Source: Candidatus Methylumidiphilus alinenensis (GTDB lineage Bacteria; Pseudomonadota; Gammaproteobacteria; Methylococcales; Methylococcaceae). Taken from it: DNA of 38,734 nucleotides. Made by a program: the position numbers and the translations under genes. This document shows, piece after piece, positions 1 through 7,229 of the stretch. The notes beneath the pieces were generated by a model that did not search any database, was not told the origin of the DNA, and saw only the letters and a program-made list of their open reading frames with translations. Each line of letters starts with the position of its first letter. Position 1 is the stretch's first letter. The stretch lies in the NCBI GenBank assembly GCA_003242955.1, contig QJPH01000438.1:1-38734 (forward strand), in the 5' to 3' direction.

Positions 1-92
1 CCGTGGGAACGCCTCCTGTGACGCTCTGCGTCAAAACCCGCCGGAGCGGTCCCGGCTGCATTTCCACGCTGGAGCGTGGGAACAATAGGATG
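1..92. repeat. Degenerate palindromic repeat (family C)
   Basis: The first 92 bases start with CCGTGGGAACGC and end with GCGTGGGAAC. The interior is rich in short complementary stretches such as GACGC...GCGTC. The same GTTCCCACGCTCCGG word recurs at 24146-24280. It sits just downstream of the spike gene and may separate it from the rest of the operon beyond the window edge. No open frame of interest is present. Confidence 0.5.
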
Positions 93-96
93 CTTG

Positions 97-1890
97 TTAA
101 TCATTTTTAAAGTTTTTGCCGTTAATATTTACATTATTCTCTTTTGACATAATACTAATTTTATTTTTTGAATCAATTGATATTCCCTCACTACTCATGC
201 TAATACTGTTTTCATTTATATCACTTATTACGATTGTTTTATTTTTTCCATCCAACACTATCGAGTTAGTATTATTCAATGTTACAATACTGATTTTCTC
301 ATTCTTATCATCAAAAACAATAGACATGCCTGTTTTGCTAACCCAGCCTTTTTTATCATTTTCGGCATTGGGTGTTCCAACGATGTTTTCAGCCGGGATT
401 GGATTTATTCCAGAGCTATATAAAGACCCGATAATCACGGGTTGGCGAGGGTCCTCATTGAAAAACCCCAAGACCACTTCGTCGCCCGCTTCAGGCCGTA
501 CATAAAAACCCCTTTTGTTCCCCGCGTCGGGCGAAGCCAAGCGCGCCCATACGGAAACCGGCGGTTGCTGCCCTTCCTGCGGCTGTCCAGCCAAAGCCGG
601 GATTTTGACTTTTACCCTGTATGGCCCGTACTTATCCTCTTCAAAGGTGTCCACGACTCCGATTTGCAGGCCGCTGACTGGCGGTGTCAAACCCGCCGCC
701 GGAGGCGGGGCGATATCCGGGCGGTTGGCAAACCAGTCCTCGGCAAGCCCAAACTGCAAGTCTGTCACCCAGCCAAGCTCTTCGGTGACGCGATGGCGTA
801 GCCCCGTCACCATGGCCCGACCACCGTTCGCACCGCCGAAGTGCTTGCCCACGCCGGTTATCACAATCGTATCCAGCAGATTGATATTGGTCCTGCCGGG
901 TACACAGATGCGCCCACGGATCAAGGCCAAACGGCTACGGGCCAGCGTACCATCACACCAAGACTGTAACTCGGCAGGTTTTAACGGAGCAGGGCTGGTC
1001 AAGGCATGGTGTTTATTCTGTAAAGCAGCAGCCAAATCTGCACTCTTAATATCGCCAGGGGAAACTATCAAGTTTGCAATCGAAGGTTTTTGGGGAACGG
1101 TCATTTTTTGATTGGGGATATCCCATCCCGTGCTGGAAACCTCATCATATTGACCATTGGCATTAGCCTCTATCTCAATAGAATAAACAACATCAATAAC
1201 GTAATTAATAGTCGTTGAATCTTGGGAGCGAGGCAATGGCAATGATGACCGCCTTTTTAGCGAGGGAGACACCCTCGCTTCCAGGTTTGTTGACCTCCTT
1301 TTTAGCGAGGGAGACACCCTCGCTTCCAGGTCTATAGTGTTGAATGATATTGACCCATTAACTACGTTAACGAGTAAGCCGTTGGCCTCTGCTCTAGTCA
1401 ATATGAAATCCCAGTCCGTGCAATTGTACTGAACTATATCGTTAGAGGGTTTAACTGGGAATTCTGGCTGGCCTACCTCCAATTTATAAGAGTTAATAAT
1501 GTTGTTTATAACGGATTGATCTGTAGTGTTTAATGACACTCGGCTTTTCCGTGACTGGGTCATTTTGATGGCTGAATCTTTTAACACAATCGTCAAAATG
1601 GATTGATTGGTGTTTGCTTCCCACGCATGGCTCATCACCAATCCCCTAAAAACCAAAACATCTTGATTTTCACCTTTCGGCCTAAGATATACTTCAATTA
1701 CCTGACCAAGGTCGAAAAAACCGCTGTCGCTAATCAGAAATTCACGTTTGGCAACATCGCCGTCAATCAGCGTCAGAGTCGCTAGAGGAATACGATTGAC
1801 CTGCCTGACAATATCAATGGCCAACACAATATATGAAGCTGGCATTTTTGGCGGAATAACCGTATCATTTTTAATAATAATCTCTGTCAT
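97..1890 (-). CDS. eCIS/phage-like VgrG spike protein (Afp8/Pvc8-like)
   Basis: This 597-aa protein is the probable trimeric spike at the tip of a contractile injection particle, linking the inner tube to the baseplate. The N-terminal ~370 residues look like the gpD/gp27-like ring domain. Residues ~405-495 are an OB-fold gpV domain with the typical stretch GVVDTFEEDKYGPYRVKVKIP, then SVWARLASPDAGNKRGFY and VILGSLYS-like sequence (IIGSLYSS). The last ~90 residues are short repeats rich in I, N, S and K, as in spike beta-helices. It follows the LysM gene as afp8 follows afp7, with a family A palindrome in the 145-bp gap. Odd feature: residues ~187-216 contain two copies of LEARVSPSLKRRS, encoded by a palindromic tandem duplication that looks like an inserted repeat. 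The upstream Shine-Dalgarno is weak, perhaps because the palindrome moved into the gap. Confidence 0.9.
   Translation of the reverse strand: MTEIIIKNDTVIPPKMPASYIVLAIDIVRQVNRIPLATLTLIDGDVAKREFLISDSGFFDLGQVIEVYLRPKGENQDVLVFRGLVMSHAWEANTNQSILTIVLKDSAIKMTQSRKSRVSLNTTDQSVINNIINSYKLEVGQPEFPVKPSNDIVQYNCTDWDFILTRAEANGLLVNVVNGSISFNTIDLEARVSPSLKRRSTNLEARVSPSLKRRSSLPLPRSQDSTTINYVIDVVYSIEIEANANGQYDEVSSTGWDIPNQKMTVPQKPSIANLIVSPGDIKSADLAAALQNKHHALTSPAPLKPAELQSWCDGTLARSRLALIRGRICVPGRTNINLLDTIVITGVGKHFGGANGGRAMVTGLRHRVTEELGWVTDLQFGLAEDWFANRPDIAPPPAAGLTPPVSGLQIGVVDTFEEDKYGPYRVKVKIPALAGQPQEGQQPPVSVWARLASPDAGNKRGFYVRPEAGDEVVLGFFNEDPRQPVIIGSLYSSGINPIPAENIVGTPNAENDKKGWVSKTGMSIVFDDKNEKISIVTLNNTNSIVLDGKNKTIVISDINENSISMSSEGISIDSKNKISIMSKENNVNINGKNFKND
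1252..1331. repeat. Two 35-bp palindrome-bearing repeats, 45-bp period, in the spike gene
   Basis: Bases 1252-1286 and 1297-1331 are identical 35-bp copies with a 45-bp (15-codon) period. Each holds the inverted repeat AGCGAGGG-AGACA-CCCTCGCT (8-bp stem). Both stay in frame on the minus strand and encode LEARVSPSLKRRS twice. The GC-rich, symmetrical sequence contrasts with the AT-rich coding sequence around it, which suggests insertion of a REP-like unit followed by tandem duplication. Confidence 0.85.
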
Positions 1891-1904
1891 GGGGAATCAG
1901 TCTC

Positions 1905-2023
1905 GATTTTAGGTAAGCGTTCACTCCCCCCCGCCTTTTCCTGGGAGCGCGGCCATCATGGCCGCAATTCTGGCGGGCGGGACGCCCGCGCTCCCAGGGG
2001 GGAGTGAACGCTTACGATTTTAG
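1905..2023. mobile_element. Family A MITE-like palindrome, copy A1, with 8-bp target duplication
   Basis: The element spans 1913-2015 (103 bp). Its ends are perfect 19-bp inverted repeats starting GTAAGCGTTCACTCC. Inside is an 11-bp stem (CCTGGGAGCGC with GCGCTCCCAGG), then the hairpins GCGGCCATCATGGCCGC and GCGGGCGGGACGCCCGC. It is flanked on both sides by GATTTTAG (1905-1912 and 2016-2023), an 8-bp target-site duplication. It lies between the LysM and spike genes. It carries no transposase, so it would need one supplied in trans. Confidence 0.85.
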
Positions 2024-2035
2024 TAGGGTGGAATT

Positions 2036-2773
2036 CTAGGTCAGCGGCGGAAAATATAGCTTTTGGCCTGGTTGCAGGTTTCTGAAATTATCCAATCCAT
2101 TGGCTTGTGCAACCGTCGGATAATAGCTAGAGTCCCCATAGATTTGTTGGCACAACAACGGCAAGGTGTCGCAGCTGTTGACAATACGCATATGAGTTAG
2201 GTCAGGGGAACTGAAATTATTATCTAGATTCTCTCTCTTTGTAGAACAATCACCCTTAAAAGCAATATCTAGTTCAGCAGCCGTTGGATTCCCCTGCGGG
2301 TTAAAACGTGTATATTTAATTTCAACGCTACTTAACCTGCATGGAAATTTAACTCCTGCCCATTCTATTTGTAGAAATAAAGGCGCATGGTTTTCAGCTT
2401 TGGGTATCCAACATAAATCGCGAAAGTTCTTCACCCAAGTTCTAGTTGAATCTACAATTTCATAATCTACTAATTTAGTTCCTGCTATACATATTTTGTT
2501 TTTAAAAGTAATTTCAGGGTTGTTTCTGAAGTAGTAGTCATCCAGAATTAGCTTTACTTTCATCTCTTCAGGTGGGTTATACACATAGTCAAGTTGTTGA
2601 GCACTTCGACCGATACCTTGTGGTTTGGAAAACTTAGTCGAAAACTTTGTCGTTAATGTATCGGGGTTAAACATTGCTGGAAATTGACACATCTCTTCAT
2701 GACGTTCCTTGTCCTTATAGACATGTATTATAAATTTCGTTACTTTTTTACTGCCGGAACGAAAGAGTTCCAT
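2036..2773 (-). CDS. LysM-containing eCIS tube-adaptor protein (Afp7/Pvc7-like)
   Basis: This 245-aa protein matches the architecture of the eCIS and phage gp53-like LysM proteins that join the tail tube to the spike/baseplate hub. Residues ~15-190 form the conserved N-terminal domain, with FPAMFNPDTLTTKFSTKF near its start and LDIAFKGDC near its end. Residues ~195-245 are a LysM-like module with NSCDTLPLLCQQIYGDSSYY, QANGLDNFRNL and PGQKLYFPP. An AAAGG Shine-Dalgarno lies about 8 bases before the ATG. The start is one base after the stop of the upstream 51-aa gene, so the two are probably translationally coupled. The gene is AT-rich compared with the sheath gene. Confidence 0.85.
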   Translation of the reverse strand: MELFRSGSKKVTKFIIHVYKDKERHEEMCQFPAMFNPDTLTTKFSTKFSKPQGIGRSAQQLDYVYNPPEEMKVKLILDDYYFRNNPEITFKNKICIAGTKLVDYEIVDSTRTWVKNFRDLCWIPKAENHAPLFLQIEWAGVKFPCRLSSVEIKYTRFNPQGNPTAAELDIAFKGDCSTKRENLDNNFSSPDLTHMRIVNSCDTLPLLCQQIYGDSSYYPTVAQANGLDNFRNLQPGQKLYFPPLT

Positions 2774-2774
2774 A

Positions 2775-2930
2775 TCACCTTTCCCCCTTAGTCTTGAGTA
2801 TTTTCAATATCTGCCTGACACATTCCTCAATAATCTGCCCGATATCCGGTGCTGCAGCTGGTGTCTCGCCGGGTTTTGGGGCTTCCTGCACCACGGCACG
2901 GATAATCAGTTCGCGTATTTCCACTGGCAT
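2775..2930 (-). CDS. Small eCIS protein, DUF5908-type (Afp6/Pvc6-like)
   Basis: This 51-aa protein begins MPVEIRELIIRAVVQE, which is typical of the small DUF5908 proteins found between the tube and LysM genes of Afp/PVC clusters. A Pro/Ala-rich linker (residues 18-29) and a short helix (GQIIEECVRQILKILK) follow. AAGGA lies about 11 bases before the ATG. The stop is separated from the LysM start by one base, and the preceding gene ends 4 bases upstream, so position and spacing both support a real gene. The family role in the particle is not well defined; it is assumed to be a structural or assembly component. Confidence 0.8.
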   Translation of the reverse strand: MPVEIRELIIRAVVQEAPKPGETPAAAPDIGQIIEECVRQILKILKTKGER

Positions 2931-2934
2931 GGCA

Positions 2935-3489
2935 TTAAATCCTTACGCTCCACATAGTTTGAAAGGCCAGTTCCATGTGGTCGACCACAATGGCTTCATC
3001 GCTGGCATTAAAGTCCGATATTTTCCATTTGACCGGGAAGGCATTGCGGAATTTCCATGCGGCAAGCGGAATGAACTCCGTCCCATGCAATATCACGAGT
3101 ACATCGCATGGGTCGAATTCCATCTTTTCCATGGCATCCACGAACAATTTTGTCACAGGAGAAAATGATAAGCCTATAATGGCTTTAGACGGTATTAACA
3201 CCAAGCCCCTCTCCAGCACTAAGTTTTCGTATTCCACCCGGTCGGGCAAGCGGTGGACGAATAAGTTCTCCCCCCCCTCGTTAAACTTGCGCATCGCAAT
3301 GCTTGAACCTATGCCAGCAACTTTTTGGAAAGCCATATCCCATGGGAAAATATCAGGTAAATTTATGCCGAAAATCCTAGGGCAAAACACAACTGAAAAC
3401 TGGTTTGCCAGCGGAGGCACCTGAACCATTACAGTACGGAACACTTGAGATTGCCACGTCGATTGATTTGAAAACGTTTCGAAGCCCAT
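2935..3489 (-). CDS. Third tube-like eCIS protein (Afp5/Pvc5-like)
   Basis: This 184-aa protein is a diverged gp19-type tail tube protein, in the position of Afp5/Pvc5 just before the small Afp6-like gene. The tube fold is suggested by FQKVAGIGSS near residue 53, RGLVLIPSK near residue 93, and a C-terminal block KWKISDFNASDEAIVVDHMELAF that resembles the end of the two upstream tube proteins. Proteins of this kind form the layer between the main tube and the baseplate. I chose the ATG at 3489 (MGFETFSNQ) with TAAGG upstream. A longer reading from 3576 would overlap the end of the preceding gene by 59 bases and has no better signal. Confidence 0.8.
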   Translation of the reverse strand: MGFETFSNQSTWQSQVFRTVMVQVPPLANQFSVVFCPRIFGINLPDIFPWDMAFQKVAGIGSSIAMRKFNEGGENLFVHRLPDRVEYENLVLERGLVLIPSKAIIGLSFSPVTKLFVDAMEKMEFDPCDVLVILHGTEFIPLAAWKFRNAFPVKWKISDFNASDEAIVVDHMELAFQTMWSVRI

Positions 3490-3517
3490 GGTTGATTGCC
3501 TTATAGGTTTTGCATTA

Positions 3518-4006
3518 TTAATTAAAATCCACTTCCAAGTCTTTCGCGATAATATCCAGTCGTTCGATGGCAACATCCTGGCCGGAGGCTACAAAATCCG
3601 GGCCGGCAAGCTTCACTGGAATTGCACCGATGACTTTCCATGACATTAGCTTTAAGCCTAGTGTGTCGCACAAATCAATTCGAATATCCCTAGTCGGCAC
3701 TGTTACAAGCGACCGCCAGCCTTTTACACTATCAAACCAATCATCCAAATAACTGGCGTTGCTGCTGTTTTTGATGACACCCCGCTTTAGGGTAAGTTGC
3801 AGCGGTTTAATTCGAGCCGGTATGATCATATAACCGAAAGCAAAGCTCATGCCATGTTTGTAAGTGACGGTATTATATTCCCGGCTTAAGCCGGTCACTT
3901 CTGAAAAGTTTATCGTTGACGAACTATTTTCATCTATTATTGTCACCCTATAGTTATAAGCTGGAAGCGGATAGGTATTCTGTAAAGTTTCTGCACTGAG
4001 CGTCAT
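3518..4006 (-). CDS. eCIS inner tube protein (gp19 family)
   Basis: This 162-aa protein is a T4 gp19-like tail tube subunit that would stack as hexamers inside the sheath. Visible family features are YPLPAYNYRVTI near the start, FSEVTGLSREYNTVTYKHG, the RGVI segment before the loop, and the final IGAIPVKLAGPDFVASGQDVAIERLDIIAKDLEV. It is clearly paralogous to the 160-aa protein encoded just upstream. Either the tube has two subunit types or one of them forms the tube end. The two genes are separated by 284 bp of nested palindromic elements, whereas tube genes in related clusters normally sit close together. AGGCAAGACAAG precedes the ATG. Confidence 0.9.
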   Translation of the reverse strand: MTLSAETLQNTYPLPAYNYRVTIIDENSSSTINFSEVTGLSREYNTVTYKHGMSFAFGYMIIPARIKPLQLTLKRGVIKNSSNASYLDDWFDSVKGWRSLVTVPTRDIRIDLCDTLGLKLMSWKVIGAIPVKLAGPDFVASGQDVAIERLDIIAKDLEVDFN

Positions 4007-4051
4007 CTTGTCTTGCCTATTGGATAAACTGTTTTATTTTGAGGGGGACTT

Positions 4052-4298
4052 TCATTTCCCGTTCACTCCCCCCGGCCTTTTCCTAGGAACGCGGTCACCT
4101 TGACCGCCTTTTTTGCAGGCGGGATGCCCGCGCTCCCAGGCAATACTGTTGAATTAAGGAGTAGGTCGGCATCCCTATGCCGACTGAGCACACGGTTTGT
4201 CTCGGCGGCAAAGGGTTGCCGCCCTACGATTTGGTACGTGAGCGTGCTTAATTCAACGGTATTGGCGCTCCCAAGGGGAGTGAACGGGTATCATTTCC
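4052..4298. mobile_element. Family A palindrome, copy A4, split by a family B element
   Basis: The outer element (4060-4290) begins CGTTCACTCCCCC and ends GGGGAGTGAACGGGTA. It is bounded by an 8-bp target duplication, TCATTTCC, at 4052-4059 and 4291-4298. The right duplication contains the stop codon of the 160-aa tube gene. Its right arm (GCGCTCCCA) occurs twice because a family B element (4141-4264) interrupts it. The nesting shows that the family A insertion came first. Confidence 0.75.
4141..4264. mobile_element. Family B MITE-like element, copy B1, nested in A4
   Basis: This 124-bp element has 18-bp inverted ends, CAATACTGTTGAATTAAG and CTTAATTCAACGGTATTG (17 of 18 match). The interior holds two hairpins, GTCGGCATCCCTATGCCGAC and GGCGGCAAAGGGTTGCCGCC. 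It is flanked by GCGCTCCCA on both sides (starting at 4130 and 4265), compatible with a 9-bp target duplication. Related copies are at 8028-8160 and 23962-24095. Confidence 0.75.
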
Positions 4299-4773
4299 CC
4301 CCTGGTGGAGCCATTTCAATGCTTTGAGCCAACACCTGCAAGCTTTCTATCGCAGCATCGTTAGAATTTGCGACAAAACTAGGGGCATCTAAACGGATGG
4401 GAAAAGCATTGTGTAGTATCCATTTCACTACGCATATTCCGGTCTCATCACAGAGATAGACCGTGATATCCCTTTTATCAACAACATTGGTTTTGATGCT
4501 ATCAATCCAATTATACAAATCGTAAATCTGTGTGGAATTAACAACCCCCCGGTTGAAGCTTATGGGATTTGACAAGTCCTTTTGCGCAGGCATGGTCATA
4601 CTCTGTGGCTTTACATCAAGATCGCCTAGGCTTTGCTTGTAACGAGTAATATTATAAAGTATCGTCAACCCGGTCACTTGCGAAAAGTTGTAGGTAGTAG
4701 ATCCAATCTGAACCCGATATTGGTAAGATGGAAGCGGGTAAGTGGACTTTATGGTTGCTGTATCTGTTGTCAT
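4291..4773 (-). CDS. eCIS inner tube protein (gp19 family), second copy
   Basis: This 160-aa gp19-like tube subunit has YPLPSYQYRVQIG at the N-terminus, NFSQVTGLTILYN, FNRGVV before the inner loop, and the C-terminal block NAFPIRLDAPSFVANSNDAAIESLQVLAQ. It is first after the sheath gene, as in Afp/PVC clusters, so it is the likeliest main tube protein. GAAAGG lies about 9 bases before the ATG. The stop codon lies inside the 8-bp target duplication of a family A palindrome, so the insertion happened right at the 3' end without changing the protein's end. The sheath gene ends 50 bp upstream. Confidence 0.9.
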   Translation of the reverse strand: MTTDTATIKSTYPLPSYQYRVQIGSTTYNFSQVTGLTILYNITRYKQSLGDLDVKPQSMTMPAQKDLSNPISFNRGVVNSTQIYDLYNWIDSIKTNVVDKRDITVYLCDETGICVVKWILHNAFPIRLDAPSFVANSNDAAIESLQVLAQSIEMAPPGGK

Positions 4774-4823
4774 GTCGATAACCTTTCAGTAGTAGGTAAT
4801 AAGGGGCAGGCGTACGTTTGCCA

Positions 4824-6440
4824 TCAGGATTGCTGGATTAATTGCGTAAACCGCAAAATGATAAACTCGGCCGGCCTGACCGGGGCCACGCCCACTTCGA
4901 CGATCATGCGGCCTTCCAACACGTCTTGCGGGGTCATGGTTTTGCCTAAGCCCACATTGACGAAATAGGCTGAATTTTGATCGGTGCCGGCTAAGGCTCC
5001 TTGTTCCCATAACCCGTACAAATAGCTTTCGATCATTGACTGGACTTTCAGCCAAGTGACTGCGTCATTGGACTCGAACACTGCAAAGCTGGAGGCTTTT
5101 TGGCAGGATTCTTCGATGGTGATGAACAAACGGCGCACCGATATATAGCGCCAATTGTTGTCATTGCCTGCCAAGGTGCGCGCCCCCCAAACCAAGGTAC
5201 CCTGGCCGGTGAAGGCGCGGATGGCGTTGATGGATTTTCCGCCCGTCGGATCAACATTGAGGTCGGCTTGATCCAAATTGCTGATCTGCACCACGGGGGC
5301 GACCACCGAAGCCAGGCTGACATTGGCCGGTGCCTTCCAAACCCCCCGGCTACCGTCTACAGCAACGTAAACGCCCGCCAAGGAGGAACTCGGCGGCATA
5401 ATGACGTTTTCAGCTGCCAATAAAACCTTGACTTGGTTGTATAAAGAGGTGTTGGTTGATTTAATATCGCTTAGGGCTTGTTGGTTGACCTGCAACGAGG
5501 TACTGGCTATTGTGCTCAACACCGAGCTGCCATTGCCATTGGCGATGACATTGAAATTGTTACTTGCACCAGTCCAAGTTGACCACGCCGTCGCCACCGC
5601 CGCAGTGGTCGTGCTTGCTGGAAGGGTGATCGCCAAAGTCCCAGGCGTTGTCGTGGTGTCAAAACTGACGGCACTTCCGGTCCCGACAACGAAGCTTACA
5701 CTGGCCGTGCCATCTACTAGATTGCTGACGGTTATGCCATTCGGGTCGGAAGACCAAGACCAGCCATTGGTCACCTTAACGCCTGTTTCCAAGTATTGGT
5801 AATTCAAACTGGTTTTCAAATAAGGATAATAGGCCGCCCCGTAACACAGGTTATTTATCCCGATGTTATTCCTAAAGTTAGCGATGTCACCGGGTGCGAC
5901 ATCCAGTATGGCGAAGCGGTCCGCGAGAGTCGCGCAATGGGCCAGCGTATCTTGGGCTAGTGCGTAATAATCTGGCTGAGGCAAATTGACGGCATCGGGC
6001 AGCACGACCAGAGTCGGTTCGTCTTGCTTTGCCAATAATAACAAACCGGCTTCAAAATCCGCTTTTGCCGGCACTGTTGTAGTGGGTTTGCCGTCCGCCG
6101 TAGTCGTCGTGTAACCGCCGATGGAAATGATATAGCAAGTGCTGCCCCCGTTGAGGAAGTACATTTGCACGGCGTAGTACATTAAAAAATTATTGCTGGC
6201 CGCGTCGCTGCGGGTCACGTTGAGGTCGCCATCGACTGAGAATGCACTTGGATTGGCTAGCCCGAAAAGATTAGTGTAATCCAGTAAGGTATTGATCCTG
6301 GCAATTGACGGATTCGGGCCCGTAAAGCCTTTTTCTGTGTATCCAATGAACGCAGGGACTGCCGTCGCCACTTGGACCACGGACGGGGCCAGGTTGGATA
6401 CCTCTTCGACATAGACGCCAGGAGTATTGTATGTAGCCAT
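4824..6440 (-). CDS. eCIS contractile sheath protein with a variable insertion domain
   Basis: This 538-aa protein is the tail sheath subunit that contracts to drive the tube into the target. It starts with the classic MATYNTPGVYVEEVSN and ends with the conserved C-terminal sheath domain, including AIRAFTGQGTLVWGARTLAG, WRYISVRRLFITIEESCQKA and RPAEFIILRFTQLIQQS. Residues ~217-335 are a Ser/Thr/Ala/Asn-rich insertion between the N-terminal part and VIMPPSSSLAGVYVAVD. Such segments usually form surface-exposed domains on sheaths. Only one sheath gene is visible, whereas Afp and PVC have two or three. GAAGG lies upstream of the ATG. The preceding 258-aa gene ends 12 bases before it, so they are probably co-transcribed. 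Confidence 0.93.
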   Translation of the reverse strand: MATYNTPGVYVEEVSNLAPSVVQVATAVPAFIGYTEKGFTGPNPSIARINTLLDYTNLFGLANPSAFSVDGDLNVTRSDAASNNFLMYYAVQMYFLNGGSTCYIISIGGYTTTTADGKPTTTVPAKADFEAGLLLLAKQDEPTLVVLPDAVNLPQPDYYALAQDTLAHCATLADRFAILDVAPGDIANFRNNIGINNLCYGAAYYPYLKTSLNYQYLETGVKVTNGWSWSSDPNGITVSNLVDGTASVSFVVGTGSAVSFDTTTTPGTLAITLPASTTTAAVATAWSTWTGASNNFNVIANGNGSSVLSTIASTSLQVNQQALSDIKSTNTSLYNQVKVLLAAENVIMPPSSSLAGVYVAVDGSRGVWKAPANVSLASVVAPVVQISNLDQADLNVDPTGGKSINAIRAFTGQGTLVWGARTLAGNDNNWRYISVRRLFITIEESCQKASSFAVFESNDAVTWLKVQSMIESYLYGLWEQGALAGTDQNSAYFVNVGLGKTMTPQDVLEGRMIVEVGVAPVRPAEFIILRFTQLIQQS

Positions 6441-6452
6441 GATGTTAAGCCT

Positions 6453-7229
6453 TCATTTTGTTGGGGTGTTCATGAAAGTCAAGACGTGGTAAATCGCATC
6501 GACGCTTTGTGCGGTACCCACATCGGTTTGCAGAAAATTGCGGTAACTGGGGTTGGGCAGACTATCTATCAGTCTTGTGTTATTCGGGCTCCCTTGAACT
6601 TTGAGTTGAATATTTGCCATACCCGATTGCTGACAAGGGATCGTCTGGCCCGACAGGAAACTGGCAACCTTAAACCCCGGCGATTGCAAAGCCAGCCCAT
6701 TGGCAACCGGGTCTGTCCCTGTTACCAAGGACCAGGTATATTGCGCAGGGTTGGTGTTGCTTGCGATTGAATAGGTATTGGTGTCGTTCGCCAAAGTCAG
6801 CAGGTAATACAGCCAGCGAACCGGCTTAGCCACAAAAGCGATGGCCACCTGTTCGCCCGTGACTTGATTAAAGTCACGGGTAATGTCCACTTGGGCATAG
6901 ACCGGGGCCGAGATTTGACTGAAATAGGTAATCCCGACATTGTTGCCTGTCGGCAATTGGGTCAAGTCGGTGAACAGCGAAAAGTCAAGGTTGCGCAAGC
7001 GCAGTTCAAAGCTGAGCGTATCGCTGTCATCAAAAGCTATTGCCGGATTGCCATTGGCGTCTGTCTGCACATAGAGGTCCAAACCTGTAGCCTTGGGCTT
7101 GACCAGACAACGCTGGTTGGTGAGAAACTGCTGCGTGTCGGGGCTGGGCAGGGTGATGAAGTCCGGGCATAAACCGTCTGTATAGTAAGCATGCTGGAGT
7201 TCTATGCCTAATAACGAAGCGTAACTCAT
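6453..7229 (-). CDS. Unrecognised eCIS-linked protein between cap and sheath genes
   Basis: I do not assign a known function to this 258-aa protein. It has no signal peptide or membrane segment and looks beta-rich. Conspicuous stretches are MSYASLLGIELQHAYYTDGLC, LSFELRLRNLDFSLFTDL and PVRWLYYLLTL. The C-terminus (DSLPNPSYRNFLQTDVG, then IYHVLTFM) is hydrophobic. Its start overlaps the stop of the cap-type gene as ATGA, and it ends 12 bases before the sheath start, so it is embedded in the eCIS operon and is probably a particle or assembly component. It could be a terminal adaptor paired with the cap protein, but that is inference from position. Confidence 0.8.
   Translation of the reverse strand: MSYASLLGIELQHAYYTDGLCPDFITLPSPDTQQFLTNQRCLVKPKATGLDLYVQTDANGNPAIAFDDSDTLSFELRLRNLDFSLFTDLTQLPTGNNVGITYFSQISAPVYAQVDITRDFNQVTGEQVAIAFVAKPVRWLYYLLTLANDTNTYSIASNTNPAQYTWSLVTGTDPVANGLALQSPGFKVASFLSGQTIPCQQSGMANIQLKVQGSPNNTRLIDSLPNPSYRNFLQTDVGTAQSVDAIYHVLTFMNTPTK

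Noticed and set aside
515-1111. 198-aa plus-strand open frame inside the spike gene
   Set aside because: It is antisense to the gpV/gpD domains of the spike and has no recognisable features.
1252-1331. CRISPR-like repeat pair
   Set aside because: Only two units, in frame within a gene, with a 10-base interval; no array.
3490-3576. Longer start for the third tube-like protein
   Set aside because: The extra 29 residues overlap the end of the preceding tube gene and lack family similarity; ATG 3489 has a suitable upstream signal.
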